From positions 310,001 to 374,000 of the forward strand of contig JADJYW010000003.1 in the NCBI GenBank assembly GCA_016719605.1: DNA of 64,000 nt, in the 5' to 3' direction. Source of the DNA: Lewinellaceae bacterium. GTDB lineage: Bacteria; Bacteroidota; Bacteroidia; Chitinophagales; Saprospiraceae. The notes beneath the pieces are model-generated. The model saw only the letters and a program-made list of their open reading frames with translations. It was not told where the DNA came from and searched no databases. Below are positions 49,808 through 60,600 of the stretch, piece after piece. Made by a program: the position numbers and the translations under genes. Each line of letters begins with the position of its first letter. The stretch's first letter is position 1.

Positions 49808-49815
49808 TACTTTTG
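49808..49815 (+). promoter_or_regulatory. Bacteroidota -7 element (TACTTTTG) for sucC
   Basis: TAnnTTTG match 51 bp upstream of the sucC ATG. The intergenic stretch 49556-49865 holds this element, the heptamers and nothing else recognised. Confidence 0.6.
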
Positions 49816-49865
49816 CCCGCCCTCAACCAACCCAACAATCTCAACTTTTTCAACTCAACCATTCA

Positions 49866-51056
49866 ATGAATCTCCACGAGTATCAGGGCAAGGAACTGCT
49901 CAAATCCTACGGCGTAAAAATTCAGGAAGGCATTTTGGCGCATAATGCGCAAGAGGCTGCAGAAGCCGCAAAAAAACTTCAGGAACTGTACAACTCGGGC
50001 TGGTGTGTCGTCAAGGCCCAGATACACGCAGGCGGACGCGGTAAAGGCGGCGGCGTAAAACTGGCCAAAAGCCCGGAACTGGCAGCCGAACTGGCCGGCC
50101 AGATCATCGGCATGATGCTGAAAACCCCGCAAACCCCGCCGGAAGGCAAACTCGTGCGCAAAGTATTGGTCGCTCAGGATATGTACTACCCGGGGCCGAG
50201 CGATCACAAAGAATTTTATATCAGTATCCTCACCGACCGCGGCCGGGGCGGCAATGTCATCGTTTATTCCCCCGATGGCGGCATGGACATCGAGAAAGTA
50301 GCCGAGGAAACCCCCGAGCGGGTGTTCACCGAATTTGTGGACCCGCTGCTCGGCATACGCCCTTTTCAGGCAGCCAAAGTGGCGTTCAACCTCGGGCTGA
50401 GCGGCCAGGCGTACAAGGAAATGGTCGCTTTCGTACAAAAACTCTATGCCGCATTTGTCGGCAGCGATGCCACTTTGTTCGAGATCAATCCCTGCCTGAA
50501 AACCTCCGATGACCATATCATCGCCGTGGATGCCAAAGTCGCCCTCGACGACAACGGGCTGTTCCGCCACCCGGAACTGGAAGCCCAGCGCGACACGGAC
50601 GAAGAAGACCCCACCGACGTAGAAGCCCGCGAACACGACCTGAATTACGTCAAACTGGATGGCAACGTGGGCTGTATGGTCAACGGCGCCGGCCTGGCGA
50701 TGTCTACCATGGACCTCATCAAACTCTCCGGCGGAGAGCCGGCCAACTTCCTTGACGTAGGCGGAACAGCCGATGCGCAGCGGGTGGAAAATGCCATGCG
50801 CATCATCCTGAAAGACCCGAACGTGAAGGCCATCCTGATCAATATTTTTGGTGGAATCGTGCGCTGCGACCGCGTGGCACAAGGCGTCGTGGATGCTTAC
50901 AAGTCCATTGGCAACATTCCTGTTCCGGTTATTGTGCGCTTGCAGGGCACCAATGCCGACATCGCCAAGAAGATCATTGACGAGTCGGGGTTGAAGGTCA
51001 TGGGCGCCGTCGAATTTCAGGAAGCCGCCGATCTGGTGGCGGAAGTGCTGCGGTAA
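49866..51056 (+). CDS. sucC: Succinate--CoA ligase (ADP-forming) subunit beta
   Basis: Beta subunit of the TCA-cycle enzyme forming succinate and ATP from succinyl-CoA; 396 residues from 49866 (MNLHEYQGKELLKSYGV). ATP-grasp features: WCVVKAQIHAGGRGKGGGVKLAKS near 40-65, a FYISILTDRGRGGNV segment, EINPCLKTSDDHIIAVDAKVALDDN near 205-230, and the CoA-ligase C-terminal domain with GNVGCMVNGAGLAMSTMD, FLDVGGTAD and INIFGGIVRCD. sucD is not adjacent. Ends in a perfect terminator at 51087. Confidence 0.97.
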   Translation: MNLHEYQGKELLKSYGVKIQEGILAHNAQEAAEAAKKLQELYNSGWCVVKAQIHAGGRGKGGGVKLAKSPELAAELAGQIIGMMLKTPQTPPEGKLVRKVLVAQDMYYPGPSDHKEFYISILTDRGRGGNVIVYSPDGGMDIEKVAEETPERVFTEFVDPLLGIRPFQAAKVAFNLGLSGQAYKEMVAFVQKLYAAFVGSDATLFEINPCLKTSDDHIIAVDAKVALDDNGLFRHPELEAQRDTDEEDPTDVEAREHDLNYVKLDGNVGCMVNGAGLAMSTMDLIKLSGGEPANFLDVGGTADAQRVENAMRIILKDPNVKAILINIFGGIVRCDRVAQGVVDAYKSIGNIPVPVIVRLQGTNADIAKKIIDESGLKVMGAVEFQEAADLVAEVLR

Positions 51057-51086
51057 TCATTTTTGAAATTCTCGCAGGAGAACCAG

Positions 51087-51129
51087 ACAGGAGGATTGGC
51101 TATTCAGGTTAATCCTCCTGTTCTTTTTT
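51087..51129 (+). terminator. Intrinsic terminator of sucC
   Basis: Perfect 11-bp arms ACAGGAGGATT / AATCCTCCTGT followed by TCTTTTTTA. It overlaps the last codons of the convergent DUF4296 gene. Confidence 0.85.
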
Positions 51130-51456
51130 ATCTGCTTCCGGCTGTAGCAAAGCAATAGCCGCGTCTACAACTTCTTCCATGTGTGCCTCGTCCCGGGCGC
51201 GAAACAGCAGGTCTTTTTCGTACTGTTCCCGGGTTACCTGATGGATGTCGAATACCTGCCCGTAGTAAATATGCATCAAACTATCCCTGGAGTAGCCTCC
51301 CAGTCCGGTTGTAGCAGCCTCGGCGACGTACAGATCGGCCATGATCCGGGCGACGGTTTCGTCCGGCAGCACAGGTTGCCCTTCATGCTGCTCGCAAGCA
51401 GCAGCCGGTGCCATTGCACCGGCCAAAAGCAGTAAAAAAAGACGCGTGCTTCCCAT
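51109..51456 (-). CDS. DUF4296-like lipoprotein
   Basis: 115 residues from 51456 (MGSTRLFLLLLAGAMAPAAAC), giving a lipoprotein signal with Cys near 21. The longer frame from 51510 runs into the MITE-like element and was rejected. The mature part matches the DUF4296 pattern of small Bacteroidota lipoproteins: LPDETVARIMADLYVAEAA, YSRDSLMHIYYGQVFDIHQVTREQYEKDL, then a helical acidic C-terminus. Function unknown. Its stop lies inside the sucC terminator. Confidence 0.72.
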   Translation of the reverse strand: MGSTRLFLLLLAGAMAPAAACEQHEGQPVLPDETVARIMADLYVAEAATTGLGGYSRDSLMHIYYGQVFDIHQVTREQYEKDLLFRARDEAHMEEVVDAAIALLQPEADKKEQED

Positions 51457-51469
51457 TTTTCGTGCTTTA

Positions 51470-51631
51470 AGAGCGTGTTTAAATTTTAGTGCTGGAGCGA
51501 AGGCGAGCAAATTTTGTTTCTATTGAGGTAAAATTTGCAGCCGTAGCCGGGTGCCTACGGCGAAAATTTTAACGAAGATAGAACTGAAATTGGCCGTCCG
51601 TAGCCCAGCGACTAAATTTTAAACACGCTCT
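51470..51631. mobile_element. MITE-like element, 20-bp terminal inverted repeats, TAA target duplication
   Basis: Left end GAGCGTGTTTAAATTTTAGT (51471-51490) and right end ACTAAATTTTAAACACGCTC (51611-51630) are inverted with one mismatch. A TAA flanks both sides (51468-51470 and 51631-51633), fitting the 3-bp duplication of IS5-group elements that target TNA. It is about 160 bp long with no coding capacity and an internal CCGTAG/CTACGG hairpin. It sits between the DUF4296 gene and the stop codon of the phosphatase gene. The IS5 assignment is inference. Confidence 0.8.
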
Positions 51632-51634
51632 AAA

Positions 51635-52135
51635 TTATTCCCCGAGTACTTGCTTTGGAAAAAACGAAGCCTGCACGCGGGTGTTCTCTGTGCGCAATTC
51701 CTCCCAGCGTGCTGCCGACGATTCCAGATAGACAACGCCGCAGGTGGGTACATTGTCAATGCCGGTATCGGAAAAACGATTGGCTACATCCGTGAATGTG
51801 GGGTTGTGTCCAAACAGGCAAACCACTTGCGCCGAGTCCGGCAAGGCGCGCACGATCGCCAGAATATCGGTGGCGAAGGCATCGTAGATGTTGCTTTCCT
51901 GAACAATTGCGTCGGTCGGAATACCAAGCGCTTCGGCAAAGTATTGCGCTGTAGTCAGTGCCCGTTTGGCCGGGCTGCTGACCAGCAGATCGGGTTTTAC
52001 GCCCATGTTTTGCAGCAGTTGTCCCATTCGGGGCGCATCATGGCGCCCGCGGTCATTCAACGGGCGGTCAAAATCGCGCAGACCGGGTATATTCCAACTG
52101 GATTTGGCATGACGGACGAGAAAAAGATGTCGCAT
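51635..52135 (-). CDS. SixA-like histidine phosphatase
   Basis: 166 residues from 52135 (MRHLFLVRHAKSSWN). The earlier in-frame start at 52159 overlaps the -7 element at 52157-52164, so it was rejected. Histidine-phosphatase motifs: LVRHAKSSW with catalytic His near 8, DFDRPLNDRGRHDAPRMG, LLVSSPAKRALTTAQYF and VCLFGHNPTFTDVANRF with the second His. SixA acts on phospho-His, but the target here is unknown. A MITE-like element ends 1-4 bp beyond its stop codon. Confidence 0.9.
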   Translation of the reverse strand: MRHLFLVRHAKSSWNIPGLRDFDRPLNDRGRHDAPRMGQLLQNMGVKPDLLVSSPAKRALTTAQYFAEALGIPTDAIVQESNIYDAFATDILAIVRALPDSAQVVCLFGHNPTFTDVANRFSDTGIDNVPTCGVVYLESSAARWEELRTENTRVQASFFPKQVLGE

Positions 52136-52156
52136 AATGGAATCGCTGATGAAGGC

Positions 52157-52164
52157 CAAAGGTA
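52157..52164 (-). promoter_or_regulatory. Bacteroidota -7 element (TACCTTTG) for the SixA-like gene
   Basis: Perfect TAnnTTTG on the minus strand, 21 bp upstream of the chosen start; it decides between the two in-frame ATGs. Confidence 0.65.
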
Positions 52165-52335
52165 CGGGTTATTCTTGCTCCGAGGCAGGCAGCGAATGTG
52201 CTGTTGATTTAGTCTTTTGCGTGTACGATCTTACCCAATTAGTTGCCAAAGACGAATTTAATGTACATTTACGGGAACAAAAAAACGCTTATTTCACAAA
52301 ACTGCTCACTTTACAGTATTCTTAATCAAAACATT

Positions 52336-55300
52336 ATGAGGATATTTTTCACTTCGATCACCCTTTTTCTGTTCACCCTTTTCAGTTATTCAGAAGCCTT
52401 TTCCCAGTGTAATCTCGCCCCCTGCCCTATCCCTATGCCCTCGGTAAATGCCCAGGATGCCTGTGTAAACCTGAGTCCGGGCGCACTGGATTGTTATTTT
52501 GGAGCAACGACCCCCGATCAACCGGTTTCCTTCCCGCCATCCTGGTGCACCACGATCGAAAACAACCACTGGTTTGCTTTTGTCGCCGACGGGCCAAGCG
52601 CCAGTTTTACTTTCAATACTTATGGTTGTGCAGTAGGCGGCGCCATTCAAGTTGCCGCTTTTTCTACAACCGACTGCATCAGTTTTCAATTCGTTTCCCC
52701 ATGTATCGGCAACATTCCGTCCGGCGGCTCCGCAACGCTGGTCGCATCCCCGCTTACTCCCGGGCAAACCTATTATATCATGGTTGACGGGAGTGCCGGG
52801 GCACAGTGCGACTACTCCATCAACGGGATCAACCCAACGATAAATGGCCCGACAAACGGCGTTTGTATTCCAGCGCCTCCGAGTGTATACACCACGAACT
52901 CGCCTTCGACCTGGACCCTGAACCCACCAAGTGCCGGCACCATAAGTGTTAACGCGGCCAATACGCAGGCAACGGTAACATGGCAACAGACAGGCCCCGC
53001 CCAGGTTTGCGCGCAAGGACTCAACTGCCCGAACGCCCCACTCCAATGTGTTGATATTAACATCGGTGAGGTGGTTATGACGGATGAAGAGGTAAACCTT
53101 TGTCAGGGCAAAACGGTCACCTGTGCCGGCAAAACTTATTCTGCTCCCGGAAATTTTCCAGTGGTCCTGAAAGCGGACTCCGGTTGCGACAGCATCGTAA
53201 CCTGCCGGGTAAAACTTATTCCGACCGTCACGGTGACGGAAATCCACGACATTTGCCAAAGCCCGCCCCAAACTGTTTCCTGTGCCGGCCAGGAGTTCGG
53301 TTTTCCGGGTACCTTTCCGGTTACATTGACGACTGATCTCGGCTGCGACAGTATCGTGCGCTGCTCCATCAGACTACTCCCGACATACTTTTCTCCTTTT
53401 GCTTTCGTGAACCTCTGCGGCCCTGCCGGATACCAGATTTGCGACAATACGCTATTCGATTCGGGGTTGCATGCAGAGGTTTGCACCAATATCCTTGGCT
53501 GCGACAGTGTTGTTCAGGTGAATTTGGCCATCATGGAACCGCAGGCTATCGTCGCGCCACCCAGTATCCTCGATTGCGACAGCAACAAGATTGTCACCAT
53601 CATTGGAAGCGCCTCAACAACCAACAATGCTCAGGGCGGTGTTACTTTATACTCGTGGAAAGGGCCGGGTATCGTCGGATCTACCAATCAGGCAAATGTT
53701 CAGGTAAACCAGCCGGGCGAGTACTGTCTGGTCGTCACGCATGCCCGCGGCGGAGTCTACTGCGCCGACACGACATGCGTCACTGTATTGGCCAACAGTG
53801 CCATACCGCCATTGCCAATTATCACTGGAAATCCAAATCCATGTGGCGACTCAACCGTCATTTACACGGCTACGGCCAATGGTAACCCGCCACCAACCTC
53901 CTTTGTCTGGACGTCAAAAAACAATACCCCGTTTACAACGCTCGGATTCGACTCCATCCAGATCACCTGGAGCAATGTGGTTTTTGATACGCTTTGCGTG
54001 ACCGCAAACAACTCCTGCGGCGCTTCCTTGCCCGCTTGTATTCCAATAAATGTACAACAACCAATCGTGGCGCCCCAACTGTCCGGCCCGACTACCGTTT
54101 GTGCCAACGGAGGAACATATTTGTTTACTCTGGACACGCAGCAGGTCGGCGTCAACTATTCCTGGACGGTGCCCGCAGGTGCCGTGTTGACGGGTTCCGG
54201 CGATACGATCAGTGTAGACTTCGCCAATGCGAGCAGCGGGCAGGTATGCATGACGGCTTCAAACGACTGCGGCTCCATTCCGCCCATTTGCCAAAATGTG
54301 CAGGTATCTCCCGCGCCTACCATCGCGCTGAACAGCAGTGCGGAAATTTGCCTCGGAGCGTCCGTTAACCTGACTTTCTCCCTCAGCGGCAATGGCCCCT
54401 TCGACGTGCTCTGGTTCGACGGAACGCAAAATACTACGCTGACCGACATAGCCAATGGCCACGTTGTGCCGGTAAGCCCTGCACAAAGCACAACCTACCG
54501 CCTTATCTCCGTCAGCGACAATACCATGCCCAATGCCTGCGTAACTACAGCCACCGACAGCGTGACCGTAACCGTGTGGAATCCGGCCACGACAAACCAG
54601 GCGTTTGAAATTTGCGACGGGGAATCCATTTTGCTCGGCGGCATCATGCAAACCACGCCAGGTGTGTACTTCGACACGCTGAATACCATCCACGGCTGCG
54701 ATAGCGTCATTGTCAGTACACTGATCGTCAATGCAATAGACACTACGATCATCATCCAGACTAGCTGCGATCCAGCCGTTGTGGGTACTACCATCCAGAC
54801 CCTGGCCCAAACCAACGGCTGCGACAGTATCGTCATCACGACCATAAACCTGCTGCCTTCTAGTGCGACAGACATCTTCAACCTCAGCTGCGATTCCGCC
54901 ACTGTGGGTGTTTTTGTGCAAAATCTGACCAACTACGTCGGTTGCGACAGCATCGTGACGACCACGGTAACCTATTCGGATTCCTACACCACGAACCTCA
55001 GCGCCGCTTCTTGCAACCCGGCAGAGGTGGGTGTGTTCTCCGATACCCTGACTTCCCTGCTGGGTTGCGACAGTATCCTCATCACCAACGTGACCCTGCT
55101 CCCCAAGGATACCACGCTGCTCTTTGATGCCAGTTGCAATCCCGCCAACGTGGGTACGTTCGTGCAAGATTTGACGAATCAAAACGGCTGCGACAGTACC
55201 GTCATCACCACCGTATCCTTTTTCCACCTCGATACCACGCAACTCACTGCGGCATCCTGCGATCCGAATGCGACTGGTATATTTTTTGAAACACTGATCA

Positions 55301-57507
55301 CGGCAGCCGGCTGCGACAGCGTCCTGATGACCACCGTTTCGCTTCTGGCCAGCGACACCACTTTGTTGTCTGCCGCCGACTGCGATCCGGCGAATGTGGG
55401 AACGTTCATAGAGGTTTTGACGAATCAAAACGGCTGCGACAGCACCATCATCACCACGGTGACCCTTCTGCCCAGCAGTACCACGGCGCTCACCGGTGCA
55501 AGTTGCAACCCTGCCAATGTGGGTGTTTTTGTGCAGAATCTGACCAACGAGTTTGGTTGCGACAGCATCGTAACCACCACGGTGTCGTTTTTCCAAATAC
55601 CGCCCACGCCGCTCACTGCAACCACCTGCGACCCGGCCGCCGCAGGCGTATTTTCCCAAACACTGACCACCGCCGCCGGCTGCGACAGCACCATTGTCAC
55701 CACCGTGACCCTGCTGCCCAGCAGTACCACGGCGCTCACCGGCCAGAGTTGCAACCCCGCCAATGTGGGTGTTTTTGTGCAGAACCTGACCAACGAGTTC
55801 GGTTGCGACAGCATCGTGACGACCACGGTGTCGTTTTTCCAGATACCGCCTACGCCGCTCACCGCAACCACTTGTGACCCGGGTGCAGCGGGCGTGTTTT
55901 CTGAAACGCTGACCACCGCCGCGGGCTGCGACAGCACCATCGTCACCACGGTGACCCTGCTGCCCAGCAACGAGGTGACCATCCAGAACGCTACCTGCGA
56001 CCCGGCCGCCGCAGGCATATTCGTCTACAACCTGACCAACCAGTTTGGCTGCGACAGCACCGTGACCGAATTGGTAGCGCTGTTGCCCAGCAACACCACC
56101 AACCTGACGGCCACCACTTGCGACCAAAATGAGGTCGGGGCTGTTACCCAGGTGCTGACCAACCAGTTTGGCTGCGACAGCACCGTGATCACCACTACCA
56201 GCCTGCTTCCGCCCGCCAATTGCGGCGCAGCCGCCAGCGCTACCGGTTCCAACATCCCATGCACTTCCAGCACCGGAACCATCACCGTGACCGCTACGCT
56301 CGGTGTCCCGCCCTTCGGCTTTGACGTCTTGTCGGCCATGGGCGCCTCCGTGGCTACCGGCACCATCAACGCCCTCAACACGCCGCAAACCGTGAGCGGA
56401 CTGCCGGCCGGCAACTACACCATTGTGCTCACCGCCTCCACCGGGTTTACCGCCACTACCCAGGCCACTGTCGTGCAACTGCTCCCGCCGGTCATCAGCG
56501 CCATCACGAACTCCAACTATGGAGGATTCGGCATTAGCTGCAACGGCGAAAGTGACGGCAGTGCCACAGCCACCGTGACGGGCGGCAAACCGCCCTACGC
56601 TTATGCCTGGTCTACCGGCAGCACGACAAATAGCACCGACGGTCTTAGCGCCGGAGCCTACACGCTCACCGTCACCGATGCCAACAACTGCACGACCGTA
56701 GGTAACACGACGCTCTTCGAGCCGGAGCCGCTTGTCATCGCGCTAACCGTCACCGATATTTCCTGCTTCGGGCGGCGCGACGGTACCATTTCGGTGCAGG
56801 TTGCCGGCGGCATACCACCCTACCGGTACGCCCTGAACCTCGGCGGCCTCCAGACCTCCAGCATGTTCGCCGGGCTTGGTTCCGGCTCGTTCACCGTGCG
56901 GGCCGTTGATGCCAGCGGCTGCGAAACCGAGGAAACAATCCTCGTAAACGCCCCGCCGCCATTCGTGGCAGAACTCGGCGATACACAGATCATTTCCTTA
57001 GGCGACAGCACTACGCTGCAAGTACTCGTCAACGTGCCGCTCGACAGCATCCAGTCCGTCGTCTGGGGAGCGCCGTTAGACACCACGGACTGCACAACCT
57101 GCCTGTCGTATGTCGTAGCCCCCTTCGTCACCACCACCTACTCGGTGACCGTGGTTACGACCGGAGGTTGCAGCGATGCCGACCAGGTGACCGTCTTCGT
57201 GGATCGTCGCCGCTACCTGTATGTGCCAAACGTATTTTCGCCCAACGGCGACGGCGAAAATGATGTGTTTGCCATTTTTGCCAAGCCGAACACCGTGAAG
57301 AACATCAAGACCATGCAACTCTTCAACCGATGGGGAGAGGCTGTGTTCCAACTCGACAATTTCCTGCCCAACAACCCTACGGTGGGTTGGAACGGTACGT
57401 TCCGGGGAGACCCCATGAACCCCGCCGTGTTTGCGTGGATGCTTGAGGTTGAGTTTATTGACGGCGTGACGGAGGTATACACCGGCGACGTGACGATTGT
57501 GCGATAA
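52336..57507 (+). CDS. Giant T9SS type B-sorted protein with 13 Cys-Cys 41-residue repeats (paralog 1)
   Basis: 1,723 residues from 52336 (MRIFFTSITLFLFTLFSYSEAFSQ, signal peptide). N-terminal Cys-rich domain (to ~155) shared with the next gene, then GCDS-containing and Ig/PKD-like domains to ~750 (NQPGEYCLVVTHARGGVYCADT). A tandem array of one divergent and 12 regular 41-residue units spans ~755-1295 (consensus C-[DN]-P-x3-G-x4-L-x5-GCDS-x3-TTV). Two SprB repeats (~1390-1535) and a type B sorting domain (~1630-1723: LYVPNVFSPNGDGENDVF ... LFNRWGEAVFQ) close it. It is an intact frame, unlike other large genes here. Probably a T9SS-exported stalk or adhesin. Confidence 0.92.
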   Translation: MRIFFTSITLFLFTLFSYSEAFSQCNLAPCPIPMPSVNAQDACVNLSPGALDCYFGATTPDQPVSFPPSWCTTIENNHWFAFVADGPSASFTFNTYGCAVGGAIQVAAFSTTDCISFQFVSPCIGNIPSGGSATLVASPLTPGQTYYIMVDGSAGAQCDYSINGINPTINGPTNGVCIPAPPSVYTTNSPSTWTLNPPSAGTISVNAANTQATVTWQQTGPAQVCAQGLNCPNAPLQCVDINIGEVVMTDEEVNLCQGKTVTCAGKTYSAPGNFPVVLKADSGCDSIVTCRVKLIPTVTVTEIHDICQSPPQTVSCAGQEFGFPGTFPVTLTTDLGCDSIVRCSIRLLPTYFSPFAFVNLCGPAGYQICDNTLFDSGLHAEVCTNILGCDSVVQVNLAIMEPQAIVAPPSILDCDSNKIVTIIGSASTTNNAQGGVTLYSWKGPGIVGSTNQANVQVNQPGEYCLVVTHARGGVYCADTTCVTVLANSAIPPLPIITGNPNPCGDSTVIYTATANGNPPPTSFVWTSKNNTPFTTLGFDSIQITWSNVVFDTLCVTANNSCGASLPACIPINVQQPIVAPQLSGPTTVCANGGTYLFTLDTQQVGVNYSWTVPAGAVLTGSGDTISVDFANASSGQVCMTASNDCGSIPPICQNVQVSPAPTIALNSSAEICLGASVNLTFSLSGNGPFDVLWFDGTQNTTLTDIANGHVVPVSPAQSTTYRLISVSDNTMPNACVTTATDSVTVTVWNPATTNQAFEICDGESILLGGIMQTTPGVYFDTLNTIHGCDSVIVSTLIVNAIDTTIIIQTSCDPAVVGTTIQTLAQTNGCDSIVITTINLLPSSATDIFNLSCDSATVGVFVQNLTNYVGCDSIVTTTVTYSDSYTTNLSAASCNPAEVGVFSDTLTSLLGCDSILITNVTLLPKDTTLLFDASCNPANVGTFVQDLTNQNGCDSTVITTVSFFHLDTTQLTAASCDPNATGIFFETLITAAGCDSVLMTTVSLLASDTTLLSAADCDPANVGTFIEVLTNQNGCDSTIITTVTLLPSSTTALTGASCNPANVGVFVQNLTNEFGCDSIVTTTVSFFQIPPTPLTATTCDPAAAGVFSQTLTTAAGCDSTIVTTVTLLPSSTTALTGQSCNPANVGVFVQNLTNEFGCDSIVTTTVSFFQIPPTPLTATTCDPGAAGVFSETLTTAAGCDSTIVTTVTLLPSNEVTIQNATCDPAAAGIFVYNLTNQFGCDSTVTELVALLPSNTTNLTATTCDQNEVGAVTQVLTNQFGCDSTVITTTSLLPPANCGAAASATGSNIPCTSSTGTITVTATLGVPPFGFDVLSAMGASVATGTINALNTPQTVSGLPAGNYTIVLTASTGFTATTQATVVQLLPPVISAITNSNYGGFGISCNGESDGSATATVTGGKPPYAYAWSTGSTTNSTDGLSAGAYTLTVTDANNCTTVGNTTLFEPEPLVIALTVTDISCFGRRDGTISVQVAGGIPPYRYALNLGGLQTSSMFAGLGSGSFTVRAVDASGCETEETILVNAPPPFVAELGDTQIISLGDSTTLQVLVNVPLDSIQSVVWGAPLDTTDCTTCLSYVVAPFVTTTYSVTVVTTGGCSDADQVTVFVDRRRYLYVPNVFSPNGDGENDVFAIFAKPNTVKNIKTMQLFNRWGEAVFQLDNFLPNNPTVGWNGTFRGDPMNPAVFAWMLEVEFIDGVTEVYTGDVTIVR
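54601..56223 (+). repeat. Array of 13 ~123-bp units encoding the 41-residue Cys repeat (paralog 1)
   Basis: Units recur every 123 bp with a ggctgcgacag core (GCDS). Units 8-11 alternate between two unit types (TALTG.SCNP ... FFQIPP and TPLTATTCDP ... TLLPS), so the pair (~246 bp) has been duplicated. Neighbouring units of the same type are nearly identical at DNA level, indicating recent amplification. Confidence 0.9.
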
Positions 57508-57531
57508 GGACAGGAGGCACGCGACGATTGG

Positions 57532-57598
57532 ATTGGGACGCGGATAGACGCAGGTGCTTCGTAGCGAAGCATCTGCGTCTATGGCGTCCCAATTTTTT
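57532..57598 (+). terminator. Long hairpin terminator between the two giant paralogs
   Basis: ATTGGGACGC, ATAGACGCAG and TGCTTCG pair with their complements across a TAG loop, with short internal mismatches, giving a stem of almost 30 bp. A run of six T follows at 57593-57598. It ends paralog 1 and separates it from paralog 2. Confidence 0.85.
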
Positions 57599-57696
57599 AG
57601 GACGAGGCGTTACAGGGCACCTGTTTGCCGTCGGCGGCGACCATGGGAGGGTGTTTTTTTAGGGAATGGATTTTTCAAAACAAAACATACTTGAGC

Positions 57697-60600
57697 ATGA
57701 ATCGTATTTTTACAATCAATCTGGTTCTCTTTTTTGCATTATTGCTGCATAAAGAAGTGGGCGCGCAGTGTAATGGCGCCCCCTGCCCAACCCCCATACC
57801 TTCGGTCAATGCCCAGGATGCCTGTATTTTGCCAAGCCCCTCTGCATTGAGCTGTTATTATGGCGCTACGACCCCCGATGCCCCCCAGTCTCTCCCGCCG
57901 TCGTGGTGTTCTTCGATTGAAAACAACCACTGGTTTGCGTTTGTAGCCGATGCACCGACCGTGAACTTCACCATTGAAGTAATTGATTGTTCGTCGGGAG
58001 ATTGTCTCCAGGCAGCGGTGTTGTCTACGGTTGATTGTAACACATTTACCTTTGAAGGTCCTTGCATCTCCGGTATGAACCCTGGCGGAATATTCAATGT
58101 ACCCGCCTCCAATCTGGTGCCGGGCCAGGTATACTACCTGACGATTGACGGCTGCTCCGGCGCTATTTGCAATTATTCCATAAACGGATCAAACCCGATT
58201 ATTCAAAATGTTAATCCACTGGTTTGTCTGCCGGCCGGTCCGGTTGCCTATACGAGCAACATGCCGGGCAACTGGTCAATCAACCCGCCGGGAGCAGGTA
58301 ATTTCATCGGCCCTTCGGTGAACGTGCAACAAGTTGTGATCAACTGGACGCAACAAGGCGACGCACAAGTTTGCGTGGGAAGTACCGTTTGCCCCAATGA
58401 AAATTGCCGGGATATTGTGGTAGGAAGAAGAGAAGCCACTCTCATCGAAGTGCTCCAGTGCCCGGGGGAAGATGTGGAATGCTCTGGCAACATTTATTCT
58501 TTTCCCGGAACGTATATCAACAATTACGAGACGTATCAGGGCTGCGACAGTGTCGTCACATGCCGCATTATTCCGGTGCCGGTATACAATTCGCCGCTCA
58601 TGCAAATCAACAAGTGCGCCCCCGACACCTACGAAGTCTGCGGTGATATTTATGATACCGGCGGCGGCTATCAACATGCCTGCACCGGCTGGCTGGGGTG
58701 CGACAGTATTATTAATTTTATCCTGGCCATCATGGAACCCCAGGCCATCATCGCTCCGCCTGCCATTCTTGACTGCGACAGCAATCAGGTTGTTACATTG
58801 GACGGGAGTGCCTCTCCCCCGAATGCTGCGGCAGGGATCGGCGGGTTCTCCCTGTACAACTGGAGTGGCCCCGGCATCGTCGGGCCATTTAACCAGCCCA
58901 CCGTGATGGTAAACCAGCCCGGGGAATACTGCCTGATCGTGACCCATGCCCGCGGCGGGGTTTTTTGTGCCGATACGACTTGCGTGACCGTACTGGCGAA
59001 CACCGCTACCCCCCAAATGCCGCTTCTCGCCGGAAATCCCAATCCTTGTGGCGATTCGACAATGATTTACACCGTAACCGCCAACGGGAATCCACCACCT
59101 GCGTCTTTTGTCTGGACCACGCCTGCCAACATTGCTTACGCTTCGCTTTCGGCAAATTCCATACAAATCACCTGGGATACCGTACTGACTGGCCCCTTGT
59201 GTGTGACCGCCAACAATGCCTGTGGCGCCTCGCCGCCTGCGTGTATGCCCATTGTCGTGCAACAGCCGGTGGTGTCCCCTCAACTGAACGGTCCGGGCGC
59301 CGTTTGTGCCGCCGGTGGCGGCTATTTGTTCACATTGGATACTTTTCAAGTTGGTACCAACTACACCTGGACGGTACCTGCAGGTGCCGTACTGACCGGT
59401 TCGGGCGACTCGGTTAGCATAGATTTTGCCAATGCGAGTGGCGGGCAAGTGTGCGTAACAGCCCAAAACGCTTGCGGCTCCATCCCGCCGATTTGCCAAA
59501 ATGTGCAAGTGTCGCCCCCGGCAAGTGTCGTACTCAGCGGCGGCGGCCAAATCTGTCAGGGAGAAAGTATTAACCTGCTATTCACCACATCAGGCAATGG
59601 GCCTTTTGATGTAATCTGGTCGGACGGTACCCAAAATGATACACTCACCGCGATCAACAACGGCCATACGATTACACTGATCCCAAGTGTCGGTACCAGT
59701 TACACACTGATCAGCGCCAACGACGGCTCCAACCCCGCTTGTCCAGCTGTAGTGAGCGGCGGTGCGATGGCTGTTGTGCAACCAAACTACACCGTCAACG
59801 CCAGCGCGCAAATTTGCGAAGGCGACTCCATTCTGTTGGGTGGGTTTTATCAATACACTTCCGGCGTTTACACGGACAGCCTGAACAGCGTTTTTGGCTG
59901 CGATAGCGTAATTATCACCACCCTGACGGTCTTAGACGTGGATACTACGCAAATTGTGCAAGGCTCTTGCGACCCCGGTCAAGTGGGTGTTTTCACCCAA
60001 ATTCTCAGCCAGGCTAACGGCTGCGACAGCGTCGTGATCACCACGATAAATCTGCTGCCGACCCACGTCATTAATATTTCCGGGACAAGTTGCGACCCCG
60101 CTCTGACCGGTATTTTTGTTCAAAACCTGACCAATCAGTTCGGCTGCGACAGTACCGTGACGCTGACCGTGACGTATGCGTTATCCGACACCGTGTTGCT
60201 GTTTGGATCGTCTTGCAATCCGGCAGAAGTGGGTGTGTTTACCGAAACGTATGTTTCCTCCATCGGTTGCGACAGCGCGGTTATCACTACCATTTCGTTT
60301 ACCCCTCTTTCGGCAACGCCAGTCGCGGCAACTACCTGCGACCCGGCTGCGGCAGGTGTGTTCAGCCAAACGTTTGTCACTTCAGAAGGGTGCGACAGTA
60401 CGGTAGTTACTACGGTAAGTTTGTTGCCCGAAAGTCAAACCTCGGTAGCGGAAACCTCCTGCAACCCTGCTGACGTGGGTGTGTTCACCGAAGTGCTAAG
60501 TAATTTTTATGGCTGTGACAGTACGATTACCACTACCGTTACACTGTTGCCAGGCAGTACAACTACCTTGTCCGGCCAGAGTTGTAACCCGGCCGACGTG

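Noticed and set aside
54259..56478. 739-codon minus-strand frame opposite paralog 1 (and 61039-61998, 58276-59550 opposite paralog 2)
   Set aside because: Stop-free only because the tandem 123-bp unit lacks stops in that frame; low-complexity Gly/Arg/His composition and no recognisable domain.
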